22,717 bases of DNA, from assembly GCA_002339265.1 (NCBI GenBank), contig DDKG01000236.1, forward strand, positions 1 to 22,717, written 5' to 3'. How positions within the stretch are numbered: position 1 is the stretch's first letter; each line of letters starts with the position of its first letter. The stretch is from Massilia sp. UBA2604. Lineage in GTDB: Bacteria > Pseudomonadota > Gammaproteobacteria > Burkholderiales > Burkholderiaceae_D. Positions 1 to 8,143 of the stretch are shown here, in pieces. The translations under genes were made by a program, and so were the position numbers. The notes beneath the pieces are model-generated. The model was not told where the DNA came from, searched no databases, and saw only the letters and a list, made by a program, of their open reading frames with translations.

Positions 1-86
1 TTCACCACTGCGAGGTTCTGGGCGAAAGCGGGAGCCGATGCAACGGCGACAAGGGCTAACAGCAGGCGAGCTGGCTTAAAGGTCAT
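1..86 (-). CDS. Exported protein, N-terminal fragment; probable parvulin-type peptidyl-prolyl isomerase
   Basis: Only the first 28 codons lie in the window and the gene runs off its left edge. The visible peptide starts MTFKPARLLL and ends near AFAQNLAVV. This is a Sec signal peptide: a positive N-terminus, a hydrophobic core, and an A-F-A cleavage site before Gln. A ribosome binding site (CAGGAAC) sits a few bases before the ATG. In Burkholderiales the gene after bolA is usually an exported PpiC/SurA-like prolyl isomerase, whose mature part starts with a short A-V-V-N-G strand. The start AQNLAVV fits that, but the catalytic domain is not visible, so the function rests on gene order and the N-terminus. 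It lies 106 bp downstream of bolA in the same direction and is probably the last gene of the selO-msrB-yciB-bolA unit, possibly with its own promoter in the AT-rich gap. Confidence 0.55.
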   Translation of the reverse strand, partial: MTFKPARLLLALVAVASAPAFAQNLAVV

Positions 87-192
87 GTGTGTTCCTGTAG
101 CGGGGATAGTTGCTGGACGAGATTGGATTAATTGTTTTGACTAGCAATACAAATTGTCGGGCACATTACTTAAAACTGCCTGAAGCCGACGC

Positions 193-474
193 TCAGGACA
201 GTTCGGAAGGCGCGATCGCGTTGATGGCGAGCGCGTGGATTTCCACCTTGTTGATCATATCGTGAACGGCATCATACACAAGACGATGGCGCATGACCAG
301 CTTGAGGCCTTCAAAGCGGGATGACACGATTTTGACCGTGTAATGGCTGCCGCCGGAGGCCGCGCCGGCATGGCCGGCATGCAGGTGCGAGTCGTCGATG
401 ATCTCGAGCGAGTCGGGGGCCAGCTCGGCCTCGAGGATGGCGCGCAGGCGTGCTTCGCGGTCTATGGTGGTCAT
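193..474 (-). CDS. bolA: BolA family protein
   Basis: A 93-residue protein, the usual BolA length. BolA proteins are small KH-like folds that pair with monothiol glutaredoxins to bind and pass on [2Fe-2S] clusters and are linked to envelope stress and morphology. The family core is plain: a segment around residues 53-69 reading FEGLKLVMRHRLVYDAV carries the conserved R-H-R-x-V-Y motif and the cluster-ligand His. A second His-rich stretch (HLHAGHAG) precedes it in the loop where cluster ligands sit in BolA1-type proteins. The ATG overlaps the yciB stop by 4 bp (ATGA), and a strong AAGGAGG site lies inside the end of yciB, so the two are translationally coupled. The Ala-Ile-Asn-Ala tail is ordinary. 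Identification is secure. The client glutaredoxin is not in this window. Confidence 0.93.
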   Translation of the reverse strand: MTTIDREARLRAILEAELAPDSLEIIDDSHLHAGHAGAASGGSHYTVKIVSSRFEGLKLVMRHRLVYDAVHDMINKVEIHALAINAIAPSELS

Positions 475-1106
475 GCTTCTTCCTCCTTGATGTATTTCGA
501 AAGCATCATCATCTGGATCACGATGAACCCGAACATGATGCCGGTAAAGCCGAACAGCTTGAAGCTGACCCAGGCGCTGGTATCGTTACGGAAGACCACG
601 AAGGCCATCAACAAGTTCAGCAAGCCCATGACGGCGAAGAACAGGATCCAGCTGTATCCGAGCCGGCTCCACACCAGATCGGGCAGCTTGATATTGGCCT
701 CCATCACGGAGCGCATCAGGTTCTTCTTGTAGAACACCTGTGCGACCAGCAGGGCGATGGCGAAGGCCCAGTACAGGATGGTCGGCTTCCACTTGATAAA
801 CAGGTCGTCATGGAAATAGATCGTGGCGCCACCGGCGACCAGGATCACGGCCATCGACAGCCACAGCATATTGTCGACCTTGTGGCCGCGCACCAGCAGG
901 TAGCCGACCTGCACCGCGGTGGCGACGATTGCCACGGCAGTGGCCAGCAGGATTGCAGACTGCGAGGGCGGCACCGCGCCGCCCGCGATCAGGGCGCCCA
1001 GGTACTCGACGGCCATGCGATGCGCCCATTCCTGGTTGTTGTCGCCATACTTGTAGACGCCAAAGAACAGGATGACCGGGAACAGGTCGAACAGAAATTT
1101 CTTCAC
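471..1106 (-). CDS. yciB: Inner-membrane septation protein A (YciB/IspZ)
   Basis: A very hydrophobic protein of about 211 residues with several membrane helices. YciB proteins sit in the inner membrane and are tied to cell division, envelope integrity and synthesis of the cell wall at the septum. Family marks are the start KKFLFDLFPVILFF, the central KWKPTILYWAFA, and the C-terminal pair of helices containing GLLNLLMAFVVF and a final KYIKEEEA. I place the start at a GTG (complement of 1104-1106), because VKKFLFDLFP is where the family begins and AAGGGTGG lies just before it. The same frame stays open far upstream across msrB, but that part is a shadow. It follows msrB by 11 bp and overlaps bolA by 4 bp. 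A central loop with a HDD triplet and the Val/Ala-rich helices near residues 45-100 look normal for betaproteobacterial members, which are somewhat longer than the E. coli protein. Confidence 0.92.
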   Translation of the reverse strand: MKKFLFDLFPVILFFGVYKYGDNNQEWAHRMAVEYLGALIAGGAVPPSQSAILLATAVAIVATAVQVGYLLVRGHKVDNMLWLSMAVILVAGGATIYFHDDLFIKWKPTILYWAFAIALLVAQVFYKKNLMRSVMEANIKLPDLVWSRLGYSWILFFAVMGLLNLLMAFVVFRNDTSAWVSFKLFGFTGIMFGFIVIQMMMLSKYIKEEEA

Positions 1107-1117
1107 CGCGCCACCCT

Positions 1118-1513
1118 TCAGATTGGTTCGAACCGCATCGAGGCGGAGTTGATGCAATAGCGCAGGCCGGTCGGCGGCGGGCCGTCCGGGAACACGTGGC
1201 CCAGGTGGGCGTCGCACACGCCGCAGATGACCTCGGTGCGCACCATGCCGTGGCTGCGGTCGACCTTCTCGATCACATTGGCCGGATCGAGGGCCTTGAA
1301 GTAGCTGGGCCAGCCGCAGCCCGAATCGAACTTGGTGTCCGATTCGAACAGGGGCGTGTCGCAGCACACGCAGTGATAGATGCCGTGCTCGTGGTGGTCC
1401 CAGTACTTGCCGGTGAAGGCGCGCTCGGTGGCGGCGTGGCGGGTCACCTGGTATTCCATTGGGTCGAGCTGTTCACGCCATTCGGCGTCGGTCTTGGTCA
1501 CTTTGTCGTTCAT
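1118..1513 (-). CDS. msrB: Peptide-methionine (R)-S-oxide reductase
   Basis: A 131-residue MsrB. It reduces the R isomer of methionine sulfoxide in oxidised proteins, in the cytoplasm since no signal peptide is present. Two zinc-binding CxxC pairs are visible, HCVCC near residue 47 and ICGVC near residue 97. The catalytic cysteine lies in [11 protein letters not shown] close to the C-terminus. The substrate-binding segment [12 protein letters not shown] is complete and contains a Cys at the position used as the resolving residue in one MsrB class. The start ATG has AAAGAGA upstream. It lies 51 bp after selO and 11 bp before yciB. The link with selO makes sense as both deal with oxidative damage and thiol state. 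I found no separate promoter, so co-transcription with selO is likely. Identification is secure. Confidence 0.96.
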   Translation of the reverse strand: MNDKVTKTDAEWREQLDPMEYQVTRHAATERAFTGKYWDHHEHGIYHCVCCDTPLFESDTKFDSGCGWPSYFKALDPANVIEKVDRSHGMVRTEVICGVCDAHLGHVFPDGPPPTGLRYCINSASMRFEPI

Positions 1514-1564
1514 GATTCTCTTTCGTCGTATTAAGGCGAGGCCCGGGCGGGGCGCACGCGAGCA

Positions 1565-2986
1565 TCAGGACGAGCAGCTCACCTCGAGGTGAGCCGCCCA
1601 GTCCGGCGGCAGCGCCGCATAGGATTCGTTCTCGGGCTGCTCGTCGAACGGGCGCTCCAGAACGGCCAGCAGCTTGTGCACGCCGCTGAAGTCGCCGTTC
1701 TGGGCCTGTTCGATGGCGGTCTGCGCCAGGTAGTTGCGCAGGATGTATTTTGGATTGGCCTTGTGCATGGCTTCGCGCCGGGCGGCGTCCACGCTGCCTT
1801 CCTGGCGCAGGCGCGCGCGGTATTCAGTCGCCCAGGCGTCGAAGGCCGCGCGGTCGATGAACAGGTCGCGGAGCAGCTCATCCTGCGCCGGCTCGTCGAT
1901 GCGCAAGTCGCCCAGGCGGCGGAAGAACAGCGTGAAATCGGCGTGGTTGTCCTGCAGCAGGGTGAACATATTGTCGAACAGCGCCGCATCGCCATCGCGC
2001 GTCTCTTGCAGGCCGAGCTTGGCGTGCAGCAGGGTATCGAGCTGGCGGCCGAACTCGGGGCGGTAGACGTCGAGCGCTTCCTCGGCCTCGGCCGGCTCGC
2101 CGATCAGCGGCAGCAGGGCATTGGCCAGCGCATAGCAGTTCCAGTGGCCGACCGGCACCTGGTTGGCATACGAATAGCGGCCACCCTGGTCGGTGTGGTT
2201 GCAGATGTGCTTGGCATCAAACGCTTCCATGAAGCCGAACGGGCCGTAGTCCAGGGTCAGGCCCAGGATCGACATATTGTCGGTGTTCATCACGCCATGC
2301 ATGAAGCCGACCGCTTGCCAGTGCGCGATCATGCGCGCGGTGCGGCGGGTGACTTCGGCCAGCAATTCCTTGTACGGGTTGGCGGCGCCCTCGAATTGCG
2401 GGTAGAACGTGCGGATGACGTAGTCGGCCAGCGTTTTCAGCTCGGCCTCGGCGCCACGCGACGCCCAGTGCTCGAAGGAGCCGAAGCGCACGAAAGTCGG
2501 CGCCATGCGCGTCACGACGGCGGTGCTTTCCATGGTCTCGCGCGCCACCTGCTGCGGCGAGCCGGTGACCATCAGGGCGCGCGTGGTCGGGATGCCGAGC
2601 GCGGCCATGGCTTCAGAGCACAGGAATTCGCGGATCGACGAGCGCAGCACGGCGCGGCCGTCGCCCATGCGGGAGTATGGGGTGCGGCCAGCGCCTTTCA
2701 GTTGCAGCTCCATCGGGCCATTTGGCGTGGCGATCTCGCCCAGCGTGATCGCGCGGCCGTCGCCCAGCTGCCCGGCCCAGACGCCGAACTGGTGGCCGGA
2801 ATACACGGCCGACAGCGGTTGCGAACGCGCGGCGACCTTGTTGCCGGTAAAGACGTCGACGAAATCGGGGCGAGCGAGATCGGCCGCGTCCAGCCCGATT
2901 AGGGCTGCGGCAGGGCCGCTTGCCGCGATGAAATGCGGCGAGGGCAGCGGCGTCGGCATGAGGCGCGTGTAAAACGCCGGAGGCAA
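1565..2986 (-). CDS. selO: Protein adenylyltransferase SelO (YdiU/UPF0061)
   Basis: SelO is a pseudokinase-fold enzyme that transfers AMP from ATP to Ser/Thr/Tyr of target proteins and takes part in the oxidative-stress response. Key residues are present: Lys97 in [18 protein letters not shown], Glu120 in SSIREFL, and the catalytic segment [14 protein letters not shown] with Asp236 and Asn237, followed by Asp246 in LDYGPFGF. These sit a constant 16 residues below my remembered numbering of the P. syringae enzyme. The protein ends Val-Ser-Cys-Ser-Ser, with Cys where eukaryotic SelO carries selenocysteine. The start is uncertain. The given coordinate is a TTG, but the family's conserved N-terminal block ([15 protein letters not shown]) begins 7 residues upstream, and the frame stays open to a TAA at 3068-3070 with no ATG, GTG or TTG in between. 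The true start may be CTG at 3005-3007 or another rare codon. Confidence 0.93.
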   Translation of the reverse strand: MPPAFYTRLMPTPLPSPHFIAASGPAAALIGLDAADLARPDFVDVFTGNKVAARSQPLSAVYSGHQFGVWAGQLGDGRAITLGEIATPNGPMELQLKGAGRTPYSRMGDGRAVLRSSIREFLCSEAMAALGIPTTRALMVTGSPQQVARETMESTAVVTRMAPTFVRFGSFEHWASRGAEAELKTLADYVIRTFYPQFEGAANPYKELLAEVTRRTARMIAHWQAVGFMHGVMNTDNMSILGLTLDYGPFGFMEAFDAKHICNHTDQGGRYSYANQVPVGHWNCYALANALLPLIGEPAEAEEALDVYRPEFGRQLDTLLHAKLGLQETRDGDAALFDNMFTLLQDNHADFTLFFRRLGDLRIDEPAQDELLRDLFIDRAAFDAWATEYRARLRQEGSVDAARREAMHKANPKYILRNYLAQTAIEQAQNGDFSGVHKLLAVLERPFDEQPENESYAALPPDWAAHLEVSCSS

Positions 2987-3039
2987 TTCGGCAAACGAAT
3001 TGTTCAGTGGAAGTTCGTCGGCAGTGATGGCAGTGTCCG

Positions 3040-3071
3040 TGGCAAAGTGGTCAAGATTGGCGGGATTTTAC
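3040..3071 (-). promoter_or_regulatory. Possible selO promoter -10 element
   Basis: On the minus strand a TAAAAT (complement of 3065-3070) matches five of six bases of the TATAAT -10 consensus. It lies 37-60 bp before the conserved N-terminal codons of selO. A good -35 is not visible 17 bp further up, so this is a weak call. If it is real, transcription begins near 3058 and the leader is short, which fits a selO start between about 3005 and 3030 rather than a long upstream extension. Confidence 0.3.
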
Positions 3072-3124
3072 CGCACCCGGCCGATTCTATTCGCGCACCC
3101 GTGCAGTGTGGGCAGGCGTTACAT

Positions 3125-3175
3125 CCGGTAACCGGTCATTGACGATCTGGCTCAATGAGTTGATGCAGTGCATCA
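3125..3175. promoter_or_regulatory. Palindromes in the divergent selO / acyl-CoA ligase gap (candidate operators)
   Basis: Two perfect palindromes lie in the gap. CCGGT-A-ACCGG spans 3125-3135, and TGATGCA-G-TGCATCA spans 3161-3175. The second is 15 bp long, which is a typical size for a dimeric regulator site, and it ends 72 bp before the acyl-CoA ligase start. A TTGACG at 3139-3144 could be a -35 element, but no convincing -10 follows at the right distance. No regulator gene is adjacent, so the protein that might bind is unknown. Confidence 0.35.
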
Positions 3176-3247
3176 TCGAATCAGGTTGACGGTCGCATGC
3201 TTTGGGAAGGACACTTTTCGCGTTGCCATTCCAGTCACGGAGTTCCG

Positions 3248-4900
3248 ATGCAGGCTTATCCCATGAGTCCCTTGCAAGGCCAGATGATGGACCAGCCGCT
3301 ACTGATCTCGGGCGTCCTGGCGTTCGCGGAACGCCATTATGGCGACACCGAGATCGTCTCGCGCCGGGTGGAGGGCGACCTGCACCGCTATACCTACCGC
3401 GACTGCGCACAGCGTGCGCGCCAGTTGGCCAATGCCCTGGGTGCGCTCGGCATCGGGATGGGCGAGCGCGTTGCAACCCTGGCCTGGAACGGCTATCGCC
3501 ATCTCGAGCTTTACTATGGCGTGTCCGGCTCGGGGGCGGTGCTGCATACGATCAATCCGCGCCTGCATCCGGACCAGGTAGCCTACATCGTCAACCATGC
3601 CGACGACCAGGTTCTGTTCTTCGACCTGACCTTCCTGCCGGCGATCGAAGCCATGGCGCGCCAGTGCAAGACCGTCAAGGCCTATGTCGCCCTGTGCGGC
3701 CGCGAGCACATGCCGCCGGCGGGCGCGATTCCCGGCCTGCTGTGCTATGAAGACCTGCTTGCGGATGCCTCGGACGACTACGAGTGGCCGCAGTTCGACG
3801 AGCGCTCGGCCGCGGCCCTGTGCTATACCTCGGGCACGACCGGCAATCCGAAGGGCGCCCTGTACTCGCACCGCTCGACCGTGCTGCACGCCTATGCCTC
3901 GGCGCTGCCGAACGCACTGGGCATCTCGAGCGCCGACGTGGTGCTGCCGGTGGTGCCCATGTTCCATGTGAATGCCTGGGGCTTGCCGTACTCGGCGCCG
4001 CTGGTCGGCGCCAAGCTGGTGTTCCCCGGGCCTGCACTGGATGGCAAATCGCTGTATGACCTGTTCGAGGCCGAGGGCGTGACCTTTTCGGCCGGCGTGC
4101 CGACGGTCTGGCTGGGCCTGGTCAACCACGTGCTGGAGGGCGGCTTGCGGTTCTCGACCTTCCGCCGCACCGTGATCGGCGGCTCGGCCTGTCCGCCGAC
4201 CCTGATGGACACCCTGATCGACCGCCTGGGCGTGCAGGTCGTGCACGCCTGGGGCATGACCGAGATGTCGCCGCTCGGCACCACCTGCACCCTGCTGGCC
4301 AAGCACACGGCCATGCCGCAGGAGGCGCAGCGCGCGGTGCTGCGCAAGCAGGGCCACGCGATCTATGGTGTCGACATGAAGATCGTGGACGACGACGGCA
4401 TCGAGTTGCCGTGGGACGGCGCGACCTATGGCCACTTGCTGGTCAAGGGGCCTTGGGTGGTGTCCGGGTATTTCAGGGACGAAGGTGGCGACGCGCTGCA
4501 GGATGGCTGGTTCCGGACCGGCGACGTGGCCACCATCGACGCCGACGGCTACCTGGCGATCACCGACCGCAGCAAGGATGTGATCAAGTCGGGCGGCGAG
4601 TGGATCGGCACGATCGACCTGGAAAACGTGGCGATGTCGCATCCGGCGGTGCTGCAGGCCGCCTGCATCGGCGTGGAGCACCCGAAATGGGCCGAGCGGC
4701 CCTTGCTGGTGGTGGTGCGCCGGCCCGGCATGGAGGTTACGCGCGAGGAGCTGCTGGGCTGGTTCGCCGGCAAGGTGGCCAAGTGGTGGACGCCGGACGA
4801 CGTGGTGTTCGCCGAGAGCTTGCCGGTGGGCGGCACCGGCAAGATCCAGAAGAACAAGCTGCGCGAGGCGTATGCGGGGCATCGCTTGCCGACGGCCTGA
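3248..4900 (+). CDS. Fatty-acid/acyl-CoA ligase (AMP-forming), DmdB/AlkK-like
   Basis: A 550-residue member of the ANL adenylating superfamily. It activates a carboxylic acid with ATP to an acyl-AMP and then to acyl-CoA. Motifs in order: the phosphate-binding loop YTSGTTGNPKG (193-203), the acyl-AMP region WGMTEMSP (335-342), WFRTGD with Asp426, the hinge around Arg441 (TDRSKDVIKSGGEW), and the catalytic lysine Lys532 in GGTGKIQKNKL. The start at 3248 is chosen because MQAYPMSPLQGQMMDQPLL matches the family beginning and GGAG lies 7 bases before it; the frame is open further up but without such a site. The closest relatives are usually labelled medium-chain fatty-acid ligase or 3-methylthiopropionyl-CoA ligase, and the sequence alone does not fix the acid. 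The hydratase/dehydrogenase gene at 5280 is on the same strand and would use its product. Confidence 0.9.
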   Translation: MQAYPMSPLQGQMMDQPLLISGVLAFAERHYGDTEIVSRRVEGDLHRYTYRDCAQRARQLANALGALGIGMGERVATLAWNGYRHLELYYGVSGSGAVLHTINPRLHPDQVAYIVNHADDQVLFFDLTFLPAIEAMARQCKTVKAYVALCGREHMPPAGAIPGLLCYEDLLADASDDYEWPQFDERSAAALCYTSGTTGNPKGALYSHRSTVLHAYASALPNALGISSADVVLPVVPMFHVNAWGLPYSAPLVGAKLVFPGPALDGKSLYDLFEAEGVTFSAGVPTVWLGLVNHVLEGGLRFSTFRRTVIGGSACPPTLMDTLIDRLGVQVVHAWGMTEMSPLGTTCTLLAKHTAMPQEAQRAVLRKQGHAIYGVDMKIVDDDGIELPWDGATYGHLLVKGPWVVSGYFRDEGGDALQDGWFRTGDVATIDADGYLAITDRSKDVIKSGGEWIGTIDLENVAMSHPAVLQAACIGVEHPKWAERPLLVVVRRPGMEVTREELLGWFAGKVAKWWTPDDVVFAESLPVGGTGKIQKNKLREAYAGHRLPTA

Positions 4901-4987
4901 GGCGCCATACGCCGCAGTGCGCCGCCCAGCCGCCAGGGCGGGTAGACTGGTGTTAATTTTGCAAACTTTCACCGACAAGGAACACGC

Positions 4988-5185
4988 ATGCGCCTGCTCA
5001 TCGCCCTCATCCTCCCCTGGCTGACCTTCTTCACCATCGGCCGCCCGATCGCCGGCATCATCTGCCTGATACTCCAAATTACGCTGATCGGCTGGCTGCC
5101 CGCAGCGATCTGGGCCGTCTACGCCCTGAGCCAGTACAAGACCGACCAGAAGATCGAGCGGGCGCGCCAGCAGCGCGATTTCTGA
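4988..5185 (+). CDS. Small membrane protein of the Pmp3/YqaE family
   Basis: A 65-residue protein with two hydrophobic helices, about residues 2-20 and 22-46, joined by the short turn TIGRPIAG, then a charged tail (KTDQKIERARQQRDF). Pmp3/YqaE proteins are tiny membrane proteins linked to salt and membrane-potential stress; how they work is poorly known. The start has a clear AAGGAACACGC site. The family usually starts with a helix ending in G-x-P and a second helix containing LIGWLPAxIWAxY, and both are here. It sits between the acyl-CoA ligase (87 bp upstream) and the hydratase/dehydrogenase (94 bp downstream), but nothing ties it to acyl metabolism. The fairly large gaps on both sides suggest its own promoter. 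Confidence 0.8.
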   Translation: MRLLIALILPWLTFFTIGRPIAGIICLILQITLIGWLPAAIWAVYALSQYKTDQKIERARQQRDF

Positions 5186-5232
5186 AGGCGGCTGGGCGTT
5201 GCCTGAATAGTACGCTCGTGCATTTTCTACGG

Positions 5233-5238
5233 TATAGT
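5233..5238 (+). promoter_or_regulatory. Possible -10 element before the hydratase/dehydrogenase gene
   Basis: TATAGT at 5233-5238 matches five of six bases of the bacterial -10 consensus and lies 42 bp before the ATG at 5280. The -35 region 16-18 bp upstream is poor. The AAGGAG ribosome binding site follows at 5264-5269, about 10 bases before the start. The call is weak but would let the gene be read apart from its upstream neighbours. Confidence 0.3.
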
Positions 5239-5279
5239 GGACGGCTCAGCCAGCACCACCTACAAGGAGAACTCGAGAC

Positions 5280-7370
5280 ATGAGCGCCGACTACCAGGTC
5301 CACGGCAGCGTTGCCGTCATTACCCTGAACAATCCGCCGGTCAACGGCCTGGGGCTCGCGACCCGCACTGCCGCCGTGCAGGGAGTGCAGGCGGCCGAAG
5401 CCGATCCGGCGGTGAAGGCGATCGTGCTCACCGGCGCCGGCAAGGCCTTTTCGGGCGGCGCCGACATCCGTGAATTCAATTCTCCCAAGGCGCTCACCGA
5501 GCCGACCCTGCACTCGTTGATCCGGGTGGTCGAGGGTTCTTCCAAGCCGATCGTGGCGGCGATCCACAGCGTCGCCATGGGCGGCGGCCTGGAGCTGGCG
5601 CTGGGTTGCCACTACCGCGTGGCGCTGCCGGGCGCGCAGATCGCGCTGCCCGAAGTGAAGCTGGGCCTGATCCCGGGCGCCGGCGGCACCCAGCGCCTGC
5701 CGCGCCTGCTGGGCCTGGAAAAGGCGCTCGACATGATCGTGGGCGGCGTCCCGGTGCCGTCCGAGAAGCTGGCCGGCACGCCGTTGTTCGACGAGGTATT
5801 CCAGGCCGGCGCCGAGCTGCTGCCAGCCGCCATCGCCTATGCCGAACGCATCGCCGAACTGCGTCCGCTGCCGAAGGTGCGCGACCGTGCGGTCGCGCAT
5901 CCCGACGCCGCCGGCTTCCTGGCCTCGGCGCGGGCCCAGGTCGACGCCGCCGCCGGCCCGTTCCCGGCGCCGCGCGCCTGCGTCGAGGGGGTCGCCGCCT
6001 CGGTGACGGCCGACTCGTTCGAGGACGGCCTGCGCTTCGAGCGCGAGCGCTTCATTCATCTGACCACGACGGGCGAATCGAAGGCGCTGCGCCATGCCTT
6101 CTTCGCCGAGCGCTCGGCCGGCAAGGTGCCGGACATGCCGGCCGACACGCCGTTGCGCCGCATCGCGACGGCGGCGGTCGTCGGCGCCGGCGCCATGGGC
6201 CGCGGGATCGCCATGAACTTCGCCAATGCCGGCATCCCGGTGCTGCTGCTCGAGACGAAGCAGGATGTGCTCGACCAGGGACTGGCTGCAATGCGCAAGA
6301 TGTATGAAAGCAGCGTCGCCAAGGGCAAGCTGAAGGCCGAGCAGCTGGAGCAGCGCATGGCGCTGGTCACCGGCACGTTGTCTTACGACGCCATCGGCCA
6401 GGCCGATATCGTGGTCGAGGCGGTGTTCGAGGACATCGGCGTCAAGGAGCTCGTGTTCCGCGAGCTGGACAAGGTCATGAAGCCGGGCGCGATCCTGGCC
6501 ACCAATACCTCGACGCTCGACGTGAACCGGATCGCCGCATTCACCGGGCGAGCGCAGGACGTGATCGGCCTGCATTTCTTCAGCCCCGCGCACGTGATGA
6601 AACTGCTCGAGATCGTGCGCGGCGGCCAGACCGGCAAGGACGTGCTGGCGACGGCCTTGGCGCTGTCGAAAAAGCTCAGGAAGACCGGCGTGGTTTCCGG
6701 CGTGTGCGACGGCTTCATCGGCAACCGCATGCTGGAGCAGTACCTGCGCCAGGCGTACTTTTTGCTGGAAGAAGGCGCGCTGCCGGAGCAGGTCGACCGC
6801 GCGATCGAGGCCTTTGGCTTTGCGATGGGGCCGTTCCGCATGAGCGACCTGGCCGGCAACGACATCGGCTGGCATATCCGCAAGCGCCGCGCGCTGGAGT
6901 CGCCGGGCTTCACGTATTCGAAGCTGCCGGATCTGCTGTGCGAACAGGGGCGTTTCGGGCAGAAGACCGGGGCGGGTTGGTATGACTACCGTGCGGGTGA
7001 ACGCAAGGCACTGGCTTCTAATGCGGTGAACGACATGGTCGTGCGCTATTCGGGCGAGATTGGCGTGCAGCGGCGCGCGGTGAGCGATGAAGAGATCGTG
7101 GAGCGCCTGGTGTACGCGCTGGTGAACGAAGGCGCGAAGATCGTCGAAGAAGGCATCGCGCTGCGCGCTTCCGACGTCGACATGGTCTACCTGAGTGGCT
7201 ATGGCTTCCCGCTGCATCGGGGTGGGCCGATGTTCTACGCCGACCAAGTCGGCTTGCCGAAGGTGCTCACGGCGATCGAGGACTTCGGCCGCGGGCGTCA
7301 GGGCGATGCATGGCGGCCGGCGCCACTGCTGGCAAGGCTGGCCTCCCTTGGGCAGGGATTCAACGGCTGA
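5280..7370 (+). CDS. Enoyl-CoA hydratase/isomerase + 3-hydroxyacyl-CoA dehydrogenase fusion (FadB/FadJ type)
   Basis: A 696-residue bifunctional beta-oxidation enzyme. Residues 1-190 form the crotonase domain: the oxyanion-hole glycines lie in [10 protein letters not shown] (56-65) and GGGLELALG (101-109), and the two catalytic glutamates are Glu105 and Glu125 (in [17 protein letters not shown]). Residues about 290-470 form the NAD-binding dehydrogenase domain with GAGAMG at 302-307, the catalytic His432 in [17 protein letters not shown], and its partner Glu444. Two C-terminal helical domains follow, with GNRMLEQY and, in the last, [15 protein letters not shown]. It hydrates 2-enoyl-CoA and oxidises the product to 3-ketoacyl-CoA. 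No thiolase gene lies in the window, so the pathway is completed elsewhere. AAGGAG precedes the ATG by 10 bases. The 3' end overlaps the converging CPBP gene by 11 bp. Chain-length preference cannot be read from the sequence. Confidence 0.95.
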   Translation: MSADYQVHGSVAVITLNNPPVNGLGLATRTAAVQGVQAAEADPAVKAIVLTGAGKAFSGGADIREFNSPKALTEPTLHSLIRVVEGSSKPIVAAIHSVAMGGGLELALGCHYRVALPGAQIALPEVKLGLIPGAGGTQRLPRLLGLEKALDMIVGGVPVPSEKLAGTPLFDEVFQAGAELLPAAIAYAERIAELRPLPKVRDRAVAHPDAAGFLASARAQVDAAAGPFPAPRACVEGVAASVTADSFEDGLRFERERFIHLTTTGESKALRHAFFAERSAGKVPDMPADTPLRRIATAAVVGAGAMGRGIAMNFANAGIPVLLLETKQDVLDQGLAAMRKMYESSVAKGKLKAEQLEQRMALVTGTLSYDAIGQADIVVEAVFEDIGVKELVFRELDKVMKPGAILATNTSTLDVNRIAAFTGRAQDVIGLHFFSPAHVMKLLEIVRGGQTGKDVLATALALSKKLRKTGVVSGVCDGFIGNRMLEQYLRQAYFLLEEGALPEQVDRAIEAFGFAMGPFRMSDLAGNDIGWHIRKRRALESPGFTYSKLPDLLCEQGRFGQKTGAGWYDYRAGERKALASNAVNDMVVRYSGEIGVQRRAVSDEEIVERLVYALVNEGAKIVEEGIALRASDVDMVYLSGYGFPLHRGGPMFYADQVGLPKVLTAIEDFGRGRQGDAWRPAPLLARLASLGQGFNG

Positions 7371-8058
7371 GCTGCACGTCCACGGGGCGCGGCCTTCCGA
7401 GGCGCCAGCACACGAGTGCGACGATGGCTATCGGTAGCGCGAACTTGCACAGCGCGCCGAGTCCGCCCTGGGCGCCGAGGCGGCGCGCGCCGTCTGCCGC
7501 CACCAGCACGACGGCGCCGAGGGGACCTGCCGAGAACAGGACATTGGACGCCAGGTTCCAGCCGAGGTGAAGGCCGACCGGTAGCGCCAGGCTGCCCGTC
7601 CTGGCAAATGCGACTGCGAACATCAGGCCAAACAGGCCCGTGGAAATGAGCACATACACCATCGCCACGGGATTGCCGATGACGCCATACGTGAACCAGT
7701 GATATACGCCGAAGGCGACGGCGTCAAGGACGATGGCCCGGCGTTCGCCGATCGCGTGGATCGCCTGAAACATCAAGTAGCCGCGAAACAGCAGTTCTTC
7801 AAACAGGACCGAGTTGACGTTCCAGCGCAGGCTATCGAGCAGCAATTCGACGCTGTAGGCTGGATTGAGCACCCACGACGTCCCCGCCGCGTGGGCATAC
7901 CCGATTTGCTGGAGGCTCGCGGCGCACGCCGTTAGTGCGAAACCGGCGGTAAACTGCCGCAGGCGCACCACCGGCTGGTTGAAGCCCAGGGCGTCGAGGC
8001 CCTTGCCTTGCGCGCGCAGGAGCAGCCAGGAGAGGAACAGCAGGAGAGGTCCGATCAT
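7360..8058 (-). CDS. CPBP-family intramembrane metalloprotease
   Basis: A 232-residue membrane protein with about six to seven hydrophobic helices. The CPBP (Abi/Rce1-like) signature is complete. Motif 1 is EELLFRGYL with Glu87-Glu88 and Arg92, motif 2 is FGVYHWFTYG with His120, and motif 3 is GLHLGWN with His164 and Asn168. These residues bind zinc or form the active site in the membrane. Bacterial members are linked to bacteriocin self-immunity, prenyl-protein-like processing or protein secretion, but no substrate can be named here. I choose the ATG at 8056-8058, because GGAG lies 6 bases before it. An in-frame ATG further up at 8130 falls within the terminator of the MFS gene and has no ribosome binding site. 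It converges on the hydratase/dehydrogenase gene with an 11-bp 3' overlap. No bacteriocin gene is near. Confidence 0.85.
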   Translation of the reverse strand: MIGPLLLFLSWLLLRAQGKGLDALGFNQPVVRLRQFTAGFALTACAASLQQIGYAHAAGTSWVLNPAYSVELLLDSLRWNVNSVLFEELLFRGYLMFQAIHAIGERRAIVLDAVAFGVYHWFTYGVIGNPVAMVYVLISTGLFGLMFAVAFARTGSLALPVGLHLGWNLASNVLFSAGPLGAVVLVAADGARRLGAQGGLGALCKFALPIAIVALVCWRLGRPRPVDVQLSR

Positions 8059-8094
8059 CGCGTGCTCCAGGGGCTGTCGCCCAAGCATACCGAC

Positions 8095-8123
8095 AAAAAA
8101 ATGCCGCTGGAGTCCAGCGGCAT
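8095..8123 (-). terminator. Rho-independent terminator of the MFS transporter gene
   Basis: Read on the minus strand, a perfect 10-bp stem (ATGCCGCTGG / CCAGCGGCAT) closes a 3-base loop and is followed by a run of Ts (complement of the A run 8095-8100). It starts 20 bp after the MFS stop codon. This is a textbook intrinsic terminator, and it separates the transporter from the CPBP gene behind it. Confidence 0.9.
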
Positions 8124-8143
8124 CGATCAAGCCGATCGACCTG

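Noticed and set aside
1589..2902. Long open frame on the plus strand opposite selO
   Set aside because: It lies wholly antisense to an unmistakable SelO, is rich in Arg, Gln, His and Gly as expected for a GC-rich shadow frame, and shows no family motif.
3299..7247. Two very long minus-strand open frames (592 and 722 codons) opposite the acyl-CoA ligase and hydratase genes
   Set aside because: Both are antisense to genes with complete catalytic motifs. Their composition is dominated by Arg, His, Gln and Ala with no domain, typical of third-position GC bias.
7360..8058. CPBP protease as part of a bacteriocin or immunity system
   Set aside because: No small precursor peptide, ABC exporter or leader peptidase lies nearby; neighbours are metabolic and transport genes.
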